A DNA stretch of 64,000 nt from assembly GCA_004431415.1 (NCBI GenBank), contig QPMI01000409.1, forward strand, positions 248,001 to 312,000, read 5' to 3'. Position 1 is the stretch's first letter, and each line of letters opens with the position of its first letter. The notes below the pieces were generated by a model. The model saw only the letters and a list, made by a program, of their open reading frames with translations. It searched no databases and was not told the origin of the DNA. Source of the stretch: Cyanophora paradoxa. Taxonomy: Eukaryota > Glaucocystophyceae > Cyanophorales > Cyanophoraceae. A program made the translations under genes and the position numbers. Of the stretch, positions 11,985 through 21,934 are shown in pieces.

Positions 11985-14900
11985 ATGGACCTCGGTGGCG
12001 TGAAGCAGGAGCCACGGCCCGGCGCCGATGCATACGCATATGAAAATCATGCGACGGAGAACGGCGACGCTGCGCGCGCCCCAGCGGCAGCGTCGTCTTC
12101 TTCGGTCCATACTCGTACAGGCGCAATTTCCTTGGAGGCAGGGACCTCAAGGGCGAGCGACGGAGCCGCCGGGCCGCCCGGGTTCAACCCGCGGTTCGTC
12201 AAGCCGTACAGCAGGGACGCCATCGACCACGCGCCGGAGGAAAGGGCCCGAGCCGGCGAAGACGACGATCCGGAATCCTCGGACTCCGCCGCGGGCGATG
12301 TGAAGGCCGAGAGCGCGAGGGGCGGCAGCCTGGAGCTTGAGGAGGGCGAGGGCCCGGGGCGAGGGGAGTACAGCGAGGCGCAAGGGAGCCAGGAGCTCGC
12401 AGGGAGCCAGGAACTCGGAGCGGGCGGGAGCCAGGAGGTGTACTGGGACGCGGGATTAGAGACACAGGCCCTCGAGCCGGGTGTGCCCTTTTCTGCGGGT
12501 CGCCACGCCCCACCCCACCACCTCTGATCATGAACGCGCCTCGCAGCGCCCTCCCAGGAAGCGTTCTCCGCGGATGTACCTTCGATTGTGAATCTCCCGT
12601 TTTCTGGAGGGCCCGCTGACTCGGGCCGCGCGCAGGCGCCGGGGGTCGAGATGGCGAAGAGGTGCGCCCCAGCCCAGATTTATCATCGCGGAGAACAAGT
12701 TTGCGGGTTCCCGCCGTCGAGCCGTGCCGCCCCGCATGCGCAGGTTCCTCCCCGTGGAGGAGTTCTACGCGTTCGGGCCCCTCCAGGTGGTCGTCATGGT
12801 CGACCACGACAACGAGCAGAGCTTCGTCGTGCGCTGTAATATTGATTAATTTCGAATTCTTCGAGCCTAGCATTCTAATCTCGCCTGATATTCTCTTACA
12901 TTCGCGACCTTCGCCTCTTCCCCATATTGGCTGACGTTATGACGCCCACCTCAATGCTTGATTTTCACGCAACTGCGTCCTCGAAATCATGTCAGGGGAT
13001 GCTGCGGAAGTTCGCGGGGCAGAAGGAGCGCTTCTTCGCGGGGGTCTACGTGCTGGTGTTCCACGGGCAGGATGTGCCGACGAAGCGGGCGGTGAAGGGC
13101 GCCGAGGCCCACGAGCTCCGGCCCTTCCTCCGCTGCGTCGAGGCCCTCACCACCGCCAAGGCCCGCCCCCCTCCGCTCCCTTGACATCCAGCCAAGAGAG
13201 TGCACAGCGCGCACAGCGCGAGTGCACAGACGAGAGCATATCCACGCACAAACGAGCACATAGCATCCCAACGTTAACAGATCAAGAGTCTAAAGATGAA
13301 CGAACTTGCAATTGTAAAACTGCGCGCAGAACGCGGCCGACTCTGCGCTGGCGTTCATCTCGGGATTCCTCGCCGCCACGGGCCTTCTAGACGGCTCCGT
13401 GCGCCCTGCCCGCGCCCCTCTTTGTTTGCTCCGTTTATTCAACCTTTGAGTGGCCCCCAAAAAGAGCAAAAATACCGCCTTTCCCCGCGCCCAATCATGA
13501 CAAATCAAAACCCCCACCGTGCATTCGAGAACGTGCACCCACCAGCGCGCGCCCCCGCCGGGGCGAGTCAGGTGGAGTTCGTGATGGTCTCGGGCGACAA
13601 GTTCTACAAGGAGACCGCCCACTGGCTCCGCTGGCGGGGATACCCTGCTGCTCACCTCTCCGGTCCGGCCCGCGCGCGCGCCCAGCTTCGGGCTGCTGGC
13701 CGCACGGCTGACGCGAGCAGGCGTGGAGCTGCGGGTGGCGCTGCAGACGTTCCGGGCGGACCTGGAGGAGGAGCGGGCGCGGGTGTGGCGGGGGGAGCTG
13801 GGGGCGGGGGAGGCGCCGCTGGGGCGGAGGACGCTGCACCTGCTGCTGCGCGACGCCGTCCGCAACGCCGCCTCGGGCCACCGCGTCGACGAGCTCGAGA
13901 AGGTGCGCCGGCACGTACACGTCGCCCCCGCCCCCGGCCGGTCTCCGCCCTCGCCTCGTCGTCGTGCCCCGGCCCACCATAAGCTTCACATCGCTTGCAC
14001 AAAGAAACTCTAGATGGTAGAAAACCGCTCTTATTCTTAGCGGCCCTCTATTCTCGTGAGGGACGTAGGCGTACGGTCGCGATCGGGCGCGCGGTGGGCC
14101 CGGCCCGCTTGCCCGCACCTCGATGGAGCCGTCGCACGGCAATCACAAAGAGAGAAAGAGAGCCCCCTTTCTGACTGCCTTTAGCTGCTCCTTGAAGCGC
14201 GGGACCCCGAGCTGACTGCAGTGTCGCAAGAGAACGCGCTCCCTAGACTAGAGCGTTTGTTTTGGCTGGACGAGGAGAACTCGCGTCTTGACTGTTCCAG
14301 AGCCCTTTTCGCCTCCGATCTCGGGTTGCGCGGGCTCAAGGCGCCCGGCCCTCCGCCCCCCGCAGATCCTGGCCCGCGTCAAGGAGCGCCTGACGAGCGA
14401 GCGGGAGCCGCCCCCCGCCCGCAAGGCCTGCCCGCCCGCCCCCGGCCCTCCCCCGCCCCAGGCGGCCCTGACGCGCCGCGCGGCGGGGCTCGCAGGAGGG
14501 CCTGACGAACCTGATCCAGCACGTGATGACGAAGCGTGAGCGGGAGATCGTGAGCGCTGGGACCGTCATGGACTCCCTCATCAAGGCCCGCCCCCTCAAA
14601 TTAGAGCCGCTTTCGAGAAGCAAGCCTTTGGAATGCTTAAAGTTCTAATCCGAAATGCCCTCGAAACGAGAAACCCTTTCGGTAATTCGAATTTGAAGGC
14701 CTTCCCCTGAGGGCACGCCCGCAGACATGCTTCATCATGGTCCAGAACGGCGACGTCACGTACCGTTTCCAGTGCGGCCCCTCCTCCCGACTCCGATTTG
14801 CTTTTGAGGGCGCGGTGTCCGGCGGTCTCCGGCTCACCCCCGGCTCCCCGCAGGGACCAGAGCGCGCGGCGGCGGGGCAAGCGGGCGCGGCCCGACGGGA

Positions 14901-15150
14901 CCCTCGAGGCGCCCCTCCCCGCCTCGCCTCGCGCCCCCCCGCTCCCTTGCGCCCAGCCTCCCGCTCACAGGCCACTGCGTGCAGCCGGCACCGAAGCACC
15001 CGCGGGCCGCCCCCGGGTCACCCGGGCCCGCAGACCAGCCCCCGACTGCCGTGCCAGCCTCGGACCCAAGCAGAGGGGAGCCGGCGGCAGCACAGGCAGC
15101 GCTCGTCAAGGGGCCTCCCGAGGAAGATGCGCTTCCGGTCTGGCTCGAAC
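11985..15150 (+). CDS. PIN/NYN-like nuclease-fold protein
   Basis: Exon 1 from ATG 11985 encodes an acidic, low-complexity leader (MDLGGVKQEPRPGADAYAYE, later GSQELAGSQE repeats). The core is NYN/PIN-like: VVVMVDHDNEQSF (about 12790-12825) supplies the first acidic strand, KRAVKGAEAHELRPFLRCVE follows, NAADSALAFISGFL (from 13330) matches the central Asp helix, and FVMVSGDKFYKETAHWLR (about 13580-13635) the second acidic strand. This order is that of metal-dependent PIN-like RNases; catalysis is inferred, not shown. Helical exons follow (VALQTFRADLEEERARVW; ILARVKERLTSERE; LIQHVMTKREREIVSAG; CFIMVQNGDVTYRFQ). Several introns have GC donors after AAG. One intron (from about 12834) is AT-rich and long. 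The 3' end is not fixed: the reading frame stays open into the CCCH exon downstream, so the two may be one gene. Confidence 0.6.
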
Positions 15151-15358
15151 TGTGCACTCATCGCCCCCCTCCTGGTCCCCCCGGGCCCCTCGTTTCGCCA
15201 ACCACTCCGCAGCAACCACGCACCTGCGCCCGACTCCCTCGACATCGCATTCTCTCAGGCACGCCGTCGCCCCCAGCAACGGCATATTCTGTTTCGGGGG
15301 GAAAAACCGAAACGAAATGCAAACTCGTCCGTTGTGCGCGGCAGGCGTCGGACGTGGA

Positions 15359-18300
15359 GATGCTGGAGGCGGCGCCGTCTGCGAGCCAAGAGTCGCTGCC
15401 GGCGGGGGGCGGCGAGGAGGGCGCCGCCGCCGGCCTCTCGCGCACGCAGCGCCGCAAGTGGAAGACCGTCCTCTGCCGCGAGTTCGCGGCCACCGGTGCG
15501 CCCTTTCCTGCCTCCTTTCTCTTTGTCTTGGTCCCCCTCGAGCGGGGCGGGGCGGGGCGCAGGGGAGTGCCCGAAGGGGGAGCGCTGCGGGTACGCCCAC
15601 GGGGAGCACGAGCTGCGGAAGAAGGGGCCCAAGGCCTCCTCGGCGCCCCCGCCCAAGGCCCGCCCTGCGCCCCTCCACCGCGGCCCCGGCCTGACGCCCT
15701 CGCGGCAGCAATCCGGGGGCGGCGTGGTGCCGGTGGCGGTCAGGCAGCCTCGCTACGTCCTGGCCGACGGCACTGCTGCCGCGCCGGCGCCGCCGGGCCC
15801 GGGGTCGCCTAAGACCTGCCCGCCCGCCGTGCCGCCCTCGGGCGCGCCGCCGCGAGGGGCGGCCGGGAAGGACCCCCGCGACGGCCCCGCGGAGGGGGCG
15901 GAGGCGGCGGGGCGGAGGGGCGGAGGGAGGGAGGGGCCGGCGCAGGCCCGCGCCACGCGCCGGCGGAGGGGCGGCGGCCCTCAACGACCTCCTCCTCGCC
16001 GTGCACGACGAGCTGCGCACCCGCCGGCCCGAGGTCCCCGTCGACGTGCCCCCCAAGGCGCCCCGCCCCTCCCTCCCCCGCCCTCGAGGCTGCGGCTTGA
16101 CCGGCGGCTTGTCCTTCCCTCCCCCCCCGCCGCGCAGCTGCTGGAGCCGTGGCTGACGCGGCTGGCCGGCTCCCTTGGGCTCAGCCTCGCGCTGCCGGCG
16201 GCCGGTGGCGCTGGCGGGGCGCTGGTGCCGGCGGGAGGGCCGGAGGCGGGGCGCGGGGCGGGCGGGGAAGCGGAGCAGGAGCGCGCGGCGGTGCTCCTGG
16301 ACGAGATCGTGCCCAAGCTGGGGTACCGGCTCGTGGGGCCGGGCCAGGCCGGCCCCGCCGTGCTCCCCGACCGCACCCTCCCGCCGCCCCCGCTCCCCTT
16401 CAGCCCCGAGGAGCCGACGAGGCACCAGCTCCGCCTCTTCCTCGACGCCTCCCGGGACCAGTGCGCCCCCGCGCCCCGCTCCTCCGCTGCGCTGCTCACC
16501 GCGCTCGGCCTGCAGGCGCTGGACGATAGCGCGGGAGGGCGGGGAGAAGGCGAAAGGGGGCGAGAGGCGGACGTACCTGGTGCACGGCGTGGGGCCGGCG
16601 GCGGGGCGCCTGGCGCTGGACGTGCGGGTCGTGAGGGCGGAGGGGGACGAGCTCTGGCACCCGGCGCTCGCCCTCGGCGGCCCCGCCTTCTTCTGCACCC
16701 TCCACCTCTGCCGCCAGCCCGACCTCGAGACCGAGGTCGAGGGGGCGTTGCTCCAGCAGGACGGCGCCCCCGAGGGCGACCGGGGCCCGCCGGCCGCCTG
16801 CTTCGCGCGGGGCTCCCACGTGCGCCTCCGCCCTGTCGGAGCTCAGCGCAGCTCAGCTCAGCTCAGCTCCGCCTCACGCGCGCCTCGCGCGGCAGGGGGA
16901 GGTGGTGGCGCGCTTCGAGGTGCGCGTGGCGGCGTGGCCGGAGCCGCGGGAGCCGCTCCACCTCCTCGCCCGCCTCCGCCTCCACGTCCGCCCCCCTCCG
17001 CCCCTCTCTTCAGCTCTCTCTCTCTCTGACGGGCGGGCGGCCTGCAGGGGGGCCGGGAGGTGGCGGGGGCGCTGGACGGCGCCCTGCTCCCCGTCGACTC
17101 GCTGGTGGAGATGGTGCGGCGGGGGCGCGGGGGCGCCTCGTGCAAGCCGGAGGCCCGCTCCTTCCTCCACGCCGGGCCCGCCCAGAAGTCCTTCCTCCGC
17201 CGCCTCTGGCAGCACCACCGCTGGCCCGCCGCCCCCCGCGCCCCCCATCGTCACCCCCTTCACGCCCCCCCAGGCGCTACGAGTGGGCGCGGTTCGCGGA
17301 CGACGTCAAGGAGCTCGTCCACGTTGCCAGGCGCGCCCGCCCGCTCTCGTGTTCGGCTCTAGCCGCAGCAGGCGGCCTCGCTCCTCTGTGATAGCGCCGT
17401 CCGTCGGCTAATGAAGTTCGGCGTCTACTTTAGCCCCGCTGTGTCTTGTGTGTTGCCTCGAACTGCCGCTGACCGGGGTGGCGGGGGCGCAGCCACGGGC
17501 AGCGGGGCTACCGGCGCCTCCTCGCCGCCACCCCGGAGGTGCGGGGCGCCGTGCCCCCCCGCCCTCCTCGGCCGCGCCGCCCCTGACGCCCCCGCAGATG
17601 TTCCAGTGGATCGAGGTGCGCTCGAGCTCCCGCGCGCCCCCTCTCCTCTCTCCTGTCTTGCCTTGAGGGGGCCCCCGCAGTCGGCCTTCGAGCTGCTGCG
17701 GCACGAGCCGATGCGGGAGGCCGCCGCCTCGGAGGCCGAGGGCCCCGCCCACCCGCCCCCCGCCGTGCGCCCCGCCCCGGCCCGCCGCGCCCCGCGGTGG
17801 CGCGGGCGCTGAGGGGGCGCCCCCCGCGCAGGCCGTCCCCTGGTCTGCAGTCGCGCGCCACATCGAGACCCTCTTCCCCGGTAGGCGCCGTGACCGGGGC
17901 GCGCCGCCGCCGCCTCCGCCAACGCGGCCGGGGCCCCGGGCAGGCTACTGCGGGATCTGGGCGGGCCCCGGGTGCCTGCCCCTGCGGGAGATCTACGCGG
18001 CGGGAGACGCCGAGGTGGAGGGCACCGACCCCGCCGCCGCCTGCCTCGGGGCGGAGGCCTGGAGCCGCCTCACCCCCAACGACGTACACTTCCTCCGCGA
18101 GCGCGGTGCGGGCACCTCCCCCCCCCCTCCCGCCAGCGGCGCCGCGTGACGCCCAGGGCGGGGCGGCAGCCTTCCGGCTGGACGCGGCGGGGGCGCCCCA
18201 GCCGCTGCCGGACCGGCCCTGCGGCGCGCCCTCGTGCGGGCACGAGGCGTGCCCCCGCCCGGGCTGGCCCGACCTCCTCGACGAGGGTGCGGGCCGCCCC

Positions 18301-20034
18301 GCCAGTCGCCCCCTCCCCCGCGCCCCTCACCTCACCTCCCCCGCAGAGCGCTTCCGCGAGCTCTACTCGTGGCTCTTCTTCGCGCGCCGCACCCTTGCGC
18401 TGGTCCGCCAACCCGCCCCCCTCCTCTCCTTTTTGCCGCCCGCCGAGGTGCTGGCAGGTCTCGCGGACGCTGGGGGCGCTGGCGCGGCCCGTGGCCCCTG
18501 TCCCCTTCCTCTCCCGCAACGCCGCCGAGGCCGTGCGCCGCCCACTCCTCCCCTCCACCCTCCAGGACCGCAAAGATGCTGGGGGCGGTATTAAGCAGAA
18601 TTCTCTGAGCGGCCGCGCCGCCGCCTTCGCCACGTTTCCCGCGTGCCGACTCGCCGGATGCCGCAGGCCCTCCTCGCGCGGGGCGAGCTCGGAGCCTTCT
18701 GCCTCCGCCTCTCCTCCCTCACGGTGTGCCCCGCCCCGCGCCGCGCCTCGCCTATCCAGTGACGCGCCTGCAGTGGCCGGACCCGCACACGGCGGAGCCC
18801 GTCGTCTCGGTCCTCACGGAGGAGGGCCCCGACGGCCCGGGGCCCCGCCACGTGCGCCCAAGACCGGGCCTCGCTCGGCTGCGATCTGCGCTAGACCTAG
18901 ATCGCCACGTGCGGCTGGGCCCGAGCTCGCTAGGGTCCGGCCCGCCCTCTGGTCTGGATCTAGGCTGTCACCCCGGGCCCTCTCCGCCGAGCACCGCTAG
19001 GACCTGCGCAGATCTAGATCTAGATCGAAGCACCGGGTCAAGCGAGCGGGGGCGGGCGCGCAGGTGCAGCACGTGCTGCTAGGCCCTGAGGACTACGAGA
19101 CGCCCGGGGCACTCCAGCGGGTCCTCGACCGCTGGAAGTGCCGCGCCCCGCTCGACCCCCGCGTCCGCTCTCCCCTCTCTCCCGCTCCGCTCTCTGCGTC
19201 CGTCCCTCACCGGCCGCCGGCGCCGCGCAGAGCGAGGCCCTCGGCACGCGCCTGGAGGGGCCCCACAGGCCGAGCGCCCCCGCGGACGGCCCCCGACCCG
19301 TCCCCCCTCCTCGGCCCCAGCCGCCCAGCGCGCCTCGCCCCGCCCGACCCGCCGCGGGCCGCGCCGGCCCGGCGGCTACGTCGCGCTACGTCAGCTCCAG
19401 CGGGTCGCTGCTCGCCGAGGGTCCCCGCGCCCCCGCCCCGCCGCCTCGCCGCCAGGGAAGAAGGAGGGCCCCGGGGGCCCGCCCGCCCCAGCCATCGCCC
19501 CGCAGGCAGCAGCCGCAGCTCACCTTTGCGCCGCCCTCTCGCAGGTGCGCCGCGGCCCCGCGCCCTCGCGCCGGCCGGCCGCTGACGGCCCTCGCAGGGC
19601 GCGCGGGGCGTGAAGCAGGAGCTCGCGATCGGGGCGGGGAGGCAGGTGGCGGCGCAGAAGGAGCGCCCCGGCCCGCCCAGAGCCCGCGACACGCCCCGCG
19701 GAGGGCGCGCCGGAAGCGCTGCTGCCCGCCCCCTCAAGCAGGAGCCTGGCGGCCGTCCGGGCCCCGAGGGCGGGCTCCTGGGCCCCGGCCCGCGCCCCCG
19801 CCCCCGCCCCCGCCCCCCGGCCCCTTCTCCAGGGGACAGGGGTACCACCCGTACATCGTCGCCGCCCCGCCGCCCCAGTACCACATCTCGCCTTCCCCGG
19901 CGTACGCGCCGCCCTCCGCCAACCCGTTCCTGGGCCCCCAGCAGCACCCCTTCGGGCCCCCGCCCCTGCAGTACCGCCACGCACCCCCGCCGCCCCCGCC
20001 GGGCCCTTTCTGGCCCTGGAATCCGCAGTATTAG
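15359..20034 (+). CDS. CCCH zinc-finger protein, large, otherwise unrecognised
   Basis: A CCCH finger of the C-x8-C-x5-C-x3-H type is assembled across an intron: TVLCREFAATG (about 15465-15495) joined to GECPKGERCGYAH (about 15565-15605). Such fingers usually bind RNA. The rest is long and unassigned: a Pro/Ala-rich linker, an exon run with LLLAVHDELRTRRPEVPVDV, LLDEIVPKLGYRLVG, FFCTLHLCRQPDLETEVEG, YEWARFADDVKELVHVARR, AASLLCDSAVRRLMKFGVYF, AVARHIETLFPGYCGIWAG, SWLFFARRTLAL and VQHVLLGPEDYETPGALQRV, and a Pro/Tyr-rich tail ending FWPWNPQY with TAG. About fifteen short introns. ATG 15359 (MLEAAPSASQ) is only one possible start. The 3' part from about 18771 is duplicated in mirror image at 22375-23540. 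Confidence 0.6.
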
Positions 20035-20900
20035 TCTAGGAACTCAAGGCAGTTGCGCCGCGCGTGTTTGCGCAGTTTCATCAGGACCCTGGCCTAGCCT
20101 AGTAGATGTGCACCCGGCCCTCATCATGGCATGGTCTCGATCGATACTTGACCATTAGCAATCGCATGCGCAAGCTGAAGTCTGCAAATGGATGCTCGGT
20201 ACCGGCGAAGACTGCGCCTCTAGATCTCTCGCGATCGGATCGCGCTCGCATGCATTCCGAAGTTCTGTGGTGACGCCCCTTGCCTCTGACCTGAAGCGAA
20301 CCCCCTCATCTCGCGGGCATCCGATCCAGACTAGACCCCGGGGCCGGGCCGCGCTGCCTCGCAAGAGTTACAGAGCGATTCCTATTCGGCGACACTGCGC
20401 CTGGCCGGCCCGGTTCATATGCTCCGGATGGCCGACGAGACTATCGAGGTCGCCGCGGATGCCGCGGAGGCCGCTTAGTCCTCGTACAGGCGGCACTCGT
20501 CGGTCTCGGGGTTCTCCTTGCAGAACTGCGGGCGGCGTCGGGGGCGCGCCCCGGGGCCGGCCGGCGGGGAGGCGGCCGCACCTCCTGCAGGGGGTCGGCC
20601 TTCGGTTGCGCCTTCTGGTGCGAGAGCTCCGCCTCGAGCTCCTGCCAGCCCCCGCATCTCAGCGGCGCCCGCCGGGGAACGGGCGGCGGCGGGCGGACCT
20701 CGACCTCGTCCCACGCGACGCGCGCCTCCTTCGACGTCGCGCCCTTCTCCTCAGCGACGGCGCGGGCTTGGCTGATCGCCTGCGACCGGTGAGAACAGGC
20801 CGGCCGCCCGCCCGGCAATCAGAGATTACCTTCTGGATGCGCTCCTGGATGCTCAGGTCGGCCGAAGCGAACACGCCGAACTGGATCTTGGGCGCGGCTG
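18771..20900. repeat. Inverted repeat arm A
   Basis: The sequence matches the reverse complement of 21510-23540, with paired positions adding up to about 42409. From about 20035 to 20900 the arms look practically identical, introns and intergenic DNA included. From 19100 to 20034 they are similar with many small indels in G/C runs, and the outermost part (18771-19095) is patchy. Arm A holds the 3' end of the CCCH gene, a 440-bp intergenic stretch and the last four exons of CP12 copy A. Confidence 0.93.
20035..20474. other. Convergent spacer inside arm A
   Basis: This lies between the stop of the CCCH gene and the stop of CP12 copy A. It is repeated as mirror image at 21935-22374, apparently without change over most of its length. 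Antisense open frames here are shadows of the mirror arrangement; no RNA gene recognised. Confidence 0.6.
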
Positions 20901-21170
20901 CCAGAGGGAGGTAAGATAAGACGGGCGGCCGCGAGTCAGCAACTGTCCCATGCCGTAGAAGGCGTCGACTCACCGGCAGCGAAGATGCGGGCACGGATCG
21001 GGTTCGAGGCAACGCGGGCCGAGGAGCCGAGCGACGCAGCCTGCGCGCAGATCAGCAGTATCCACGAGATATGGGGGGCCGATGAGGTGCACCGGGACGG
21101 CAACGCGCGAAGCGAACGACGGCACGGCGGCCGCGGCGAACACGGGGCAGGGAGCGACGAAGGCAGCCAT
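20475..21170 (-). CDS. CP12: CP12, copy A
   Basis: CP12 is the small disordered plastid protein that ties GAPDH and phosphoribulokinase into an inactive complex in the dark. Six exons read MAAFVAPCPVFAAAAVPSFA (start 21170), AASLGSSARVASNPIRARIF, APKIQFGVFASADLSIQER, AISQARAVAEEKGATSKEAR with VAWDEVE, ELEAELSHQKAQPKADPLQE and FCKENPETDECRLYED, stop TAA at 20475-20477, about 133 residues. Core AWDEVEEL and the C-terminal Cys pair (C-x8-C in CKENPETDEC) are intact. The N-terminal Cys pair of plant CP12 is missing (GATSKEARVAWDE). The leader has a small residue before Phe (PS-FA), as in complex-plastid presequences. Exons 3-6 and their introns are the same as in copy B; exons 1-2 differ strongly. 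Confidence 0.93.
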
Positions 21171-21509
21171 CTTACGGGGTACAGGAGCTGAAAGGCTCCG
21201 CTGTACCCGGCAACAATATGGCCTTCGTCGCTCCTTGCCCCGTTTTTGCGGCCGCTGCGCCCTCCTTTGCGCCGGCGCGCGTCGCCGCCTCGGTATGTGT
21301 GATTTGAAGTCGCGGCGGTGGCTTCCAAAACCAAAATCTGTGCTCGCAGGCCGCCTCGCTTCGGTCGTCGGCCCGCGTGGCGTCTAACCCTATCCGTGCT
21401 CGTGTGTTCGTTGCCGGTGAGTGTGCCCCACGCCTAGCCGAAGACAGGTCGCGCTACCTGGAGTGAAAAGCCACGATGGCTTTCTGTGGAGTGACCTGTG
21501 TATCCGCGC
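20901..21509. other. Diverged centre of the palindrome
   Basis: This is the unique centre between the two near-identical inner arms. It holds exons 1 and 2 with introns 1 and 2 of both CP12 copies. The exons are homologous but diverged: I count about 15 differences in the 67-nt exon 2, mostly synonymous, while the introns do not align. Homogeneity therefore starts sharply near the acceptor of exon 3 in both genes. Confidence 0.8.
21171..21217. promoter_or_regulatory. Shared 47-bp divergent spacer of the CP12 pair
   Basis: Only 47 bp separate the two CP12 start codons (21170 on minus, 21218 on plus). Any core promoters must be compact and shared, or lie inside the opposite gene's transcribed region. 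No TATA box is apparent. The stretch reads GTACAGGAGCTGAAAGG near its middle. The regulatory role is inferred from geometry alone. Confidence 0.5.
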
Positions 21510-21934
21510 AGCCGCCCCCAAGATCCAGTTCGGCGTGTTCGCTTCGGCCGACCTGAGCATCCAGGAGCGCATCCAGAAGGTAATCTCTGATTGCCGGGCG
21601 GGCGGCCGGCCTGTTCTCACCGGTCGCAGGCGATCAGCCAAGCCCGCGCCGTCGCTGAGGAGAAGGGCGCGACGTCGAAGGAGGCGCGCGTCGCGTGGGA
21701 CGAGGTCGAGGTCCGCCCGCCGCCGCCCGTTCCCCGGCGGGCGCCGCTGAGATGCGGGGGCTGGCAGGAGCTCGAGGCGGAGCTCTCGCACCAGAAGGCG
21801 CAACCGAAGGCCGACCCCCTGCAGGAGGTGCGGCCGCCTCCCCGCCGGCCGGCCCCGGGGCGCGCCCCCGACGCCGCCCGCAGTTCTGCAAGGAGAACCC
21901 CGAGACCGACGAGTGCCGCCTGTACGAGGACTAA
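21218..21934 (+). CDS. CP12: CP12, copy B
   Basis: Second CP12 gene in head-to-head orientation to copy A. Exon 1 reads MAFVAPCPVFAAAAPSFAPA from ATG 21218, exon 2 AASLRSSARVASNPIRARVF, then exons 3-6 have the same protein sequence as copy A (APKIQFGV to FCKENPETDECRLYED), TAA at 21932-21934. The leader APS-FAPAR resembles the ASA-FAP cleavage motif of bipartite plastid presequences in algae with red-derived complex plastids; that points to stromal targeting. AWDEVEEL and the C-terminal Cys pair are present and the N-terminal Cys pair is absent. The mature parts of the two proteins are the same or nearly so, thus any difference in use should lie in expression or targeting. Confidence 0.93.

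Noticed and set aside
14737-17391. A continuous plus-strand open frame of 884 codons
   Set aside because: It reads through introns and out of frame with the CCCH exons; high GC removes stop codons by chance.
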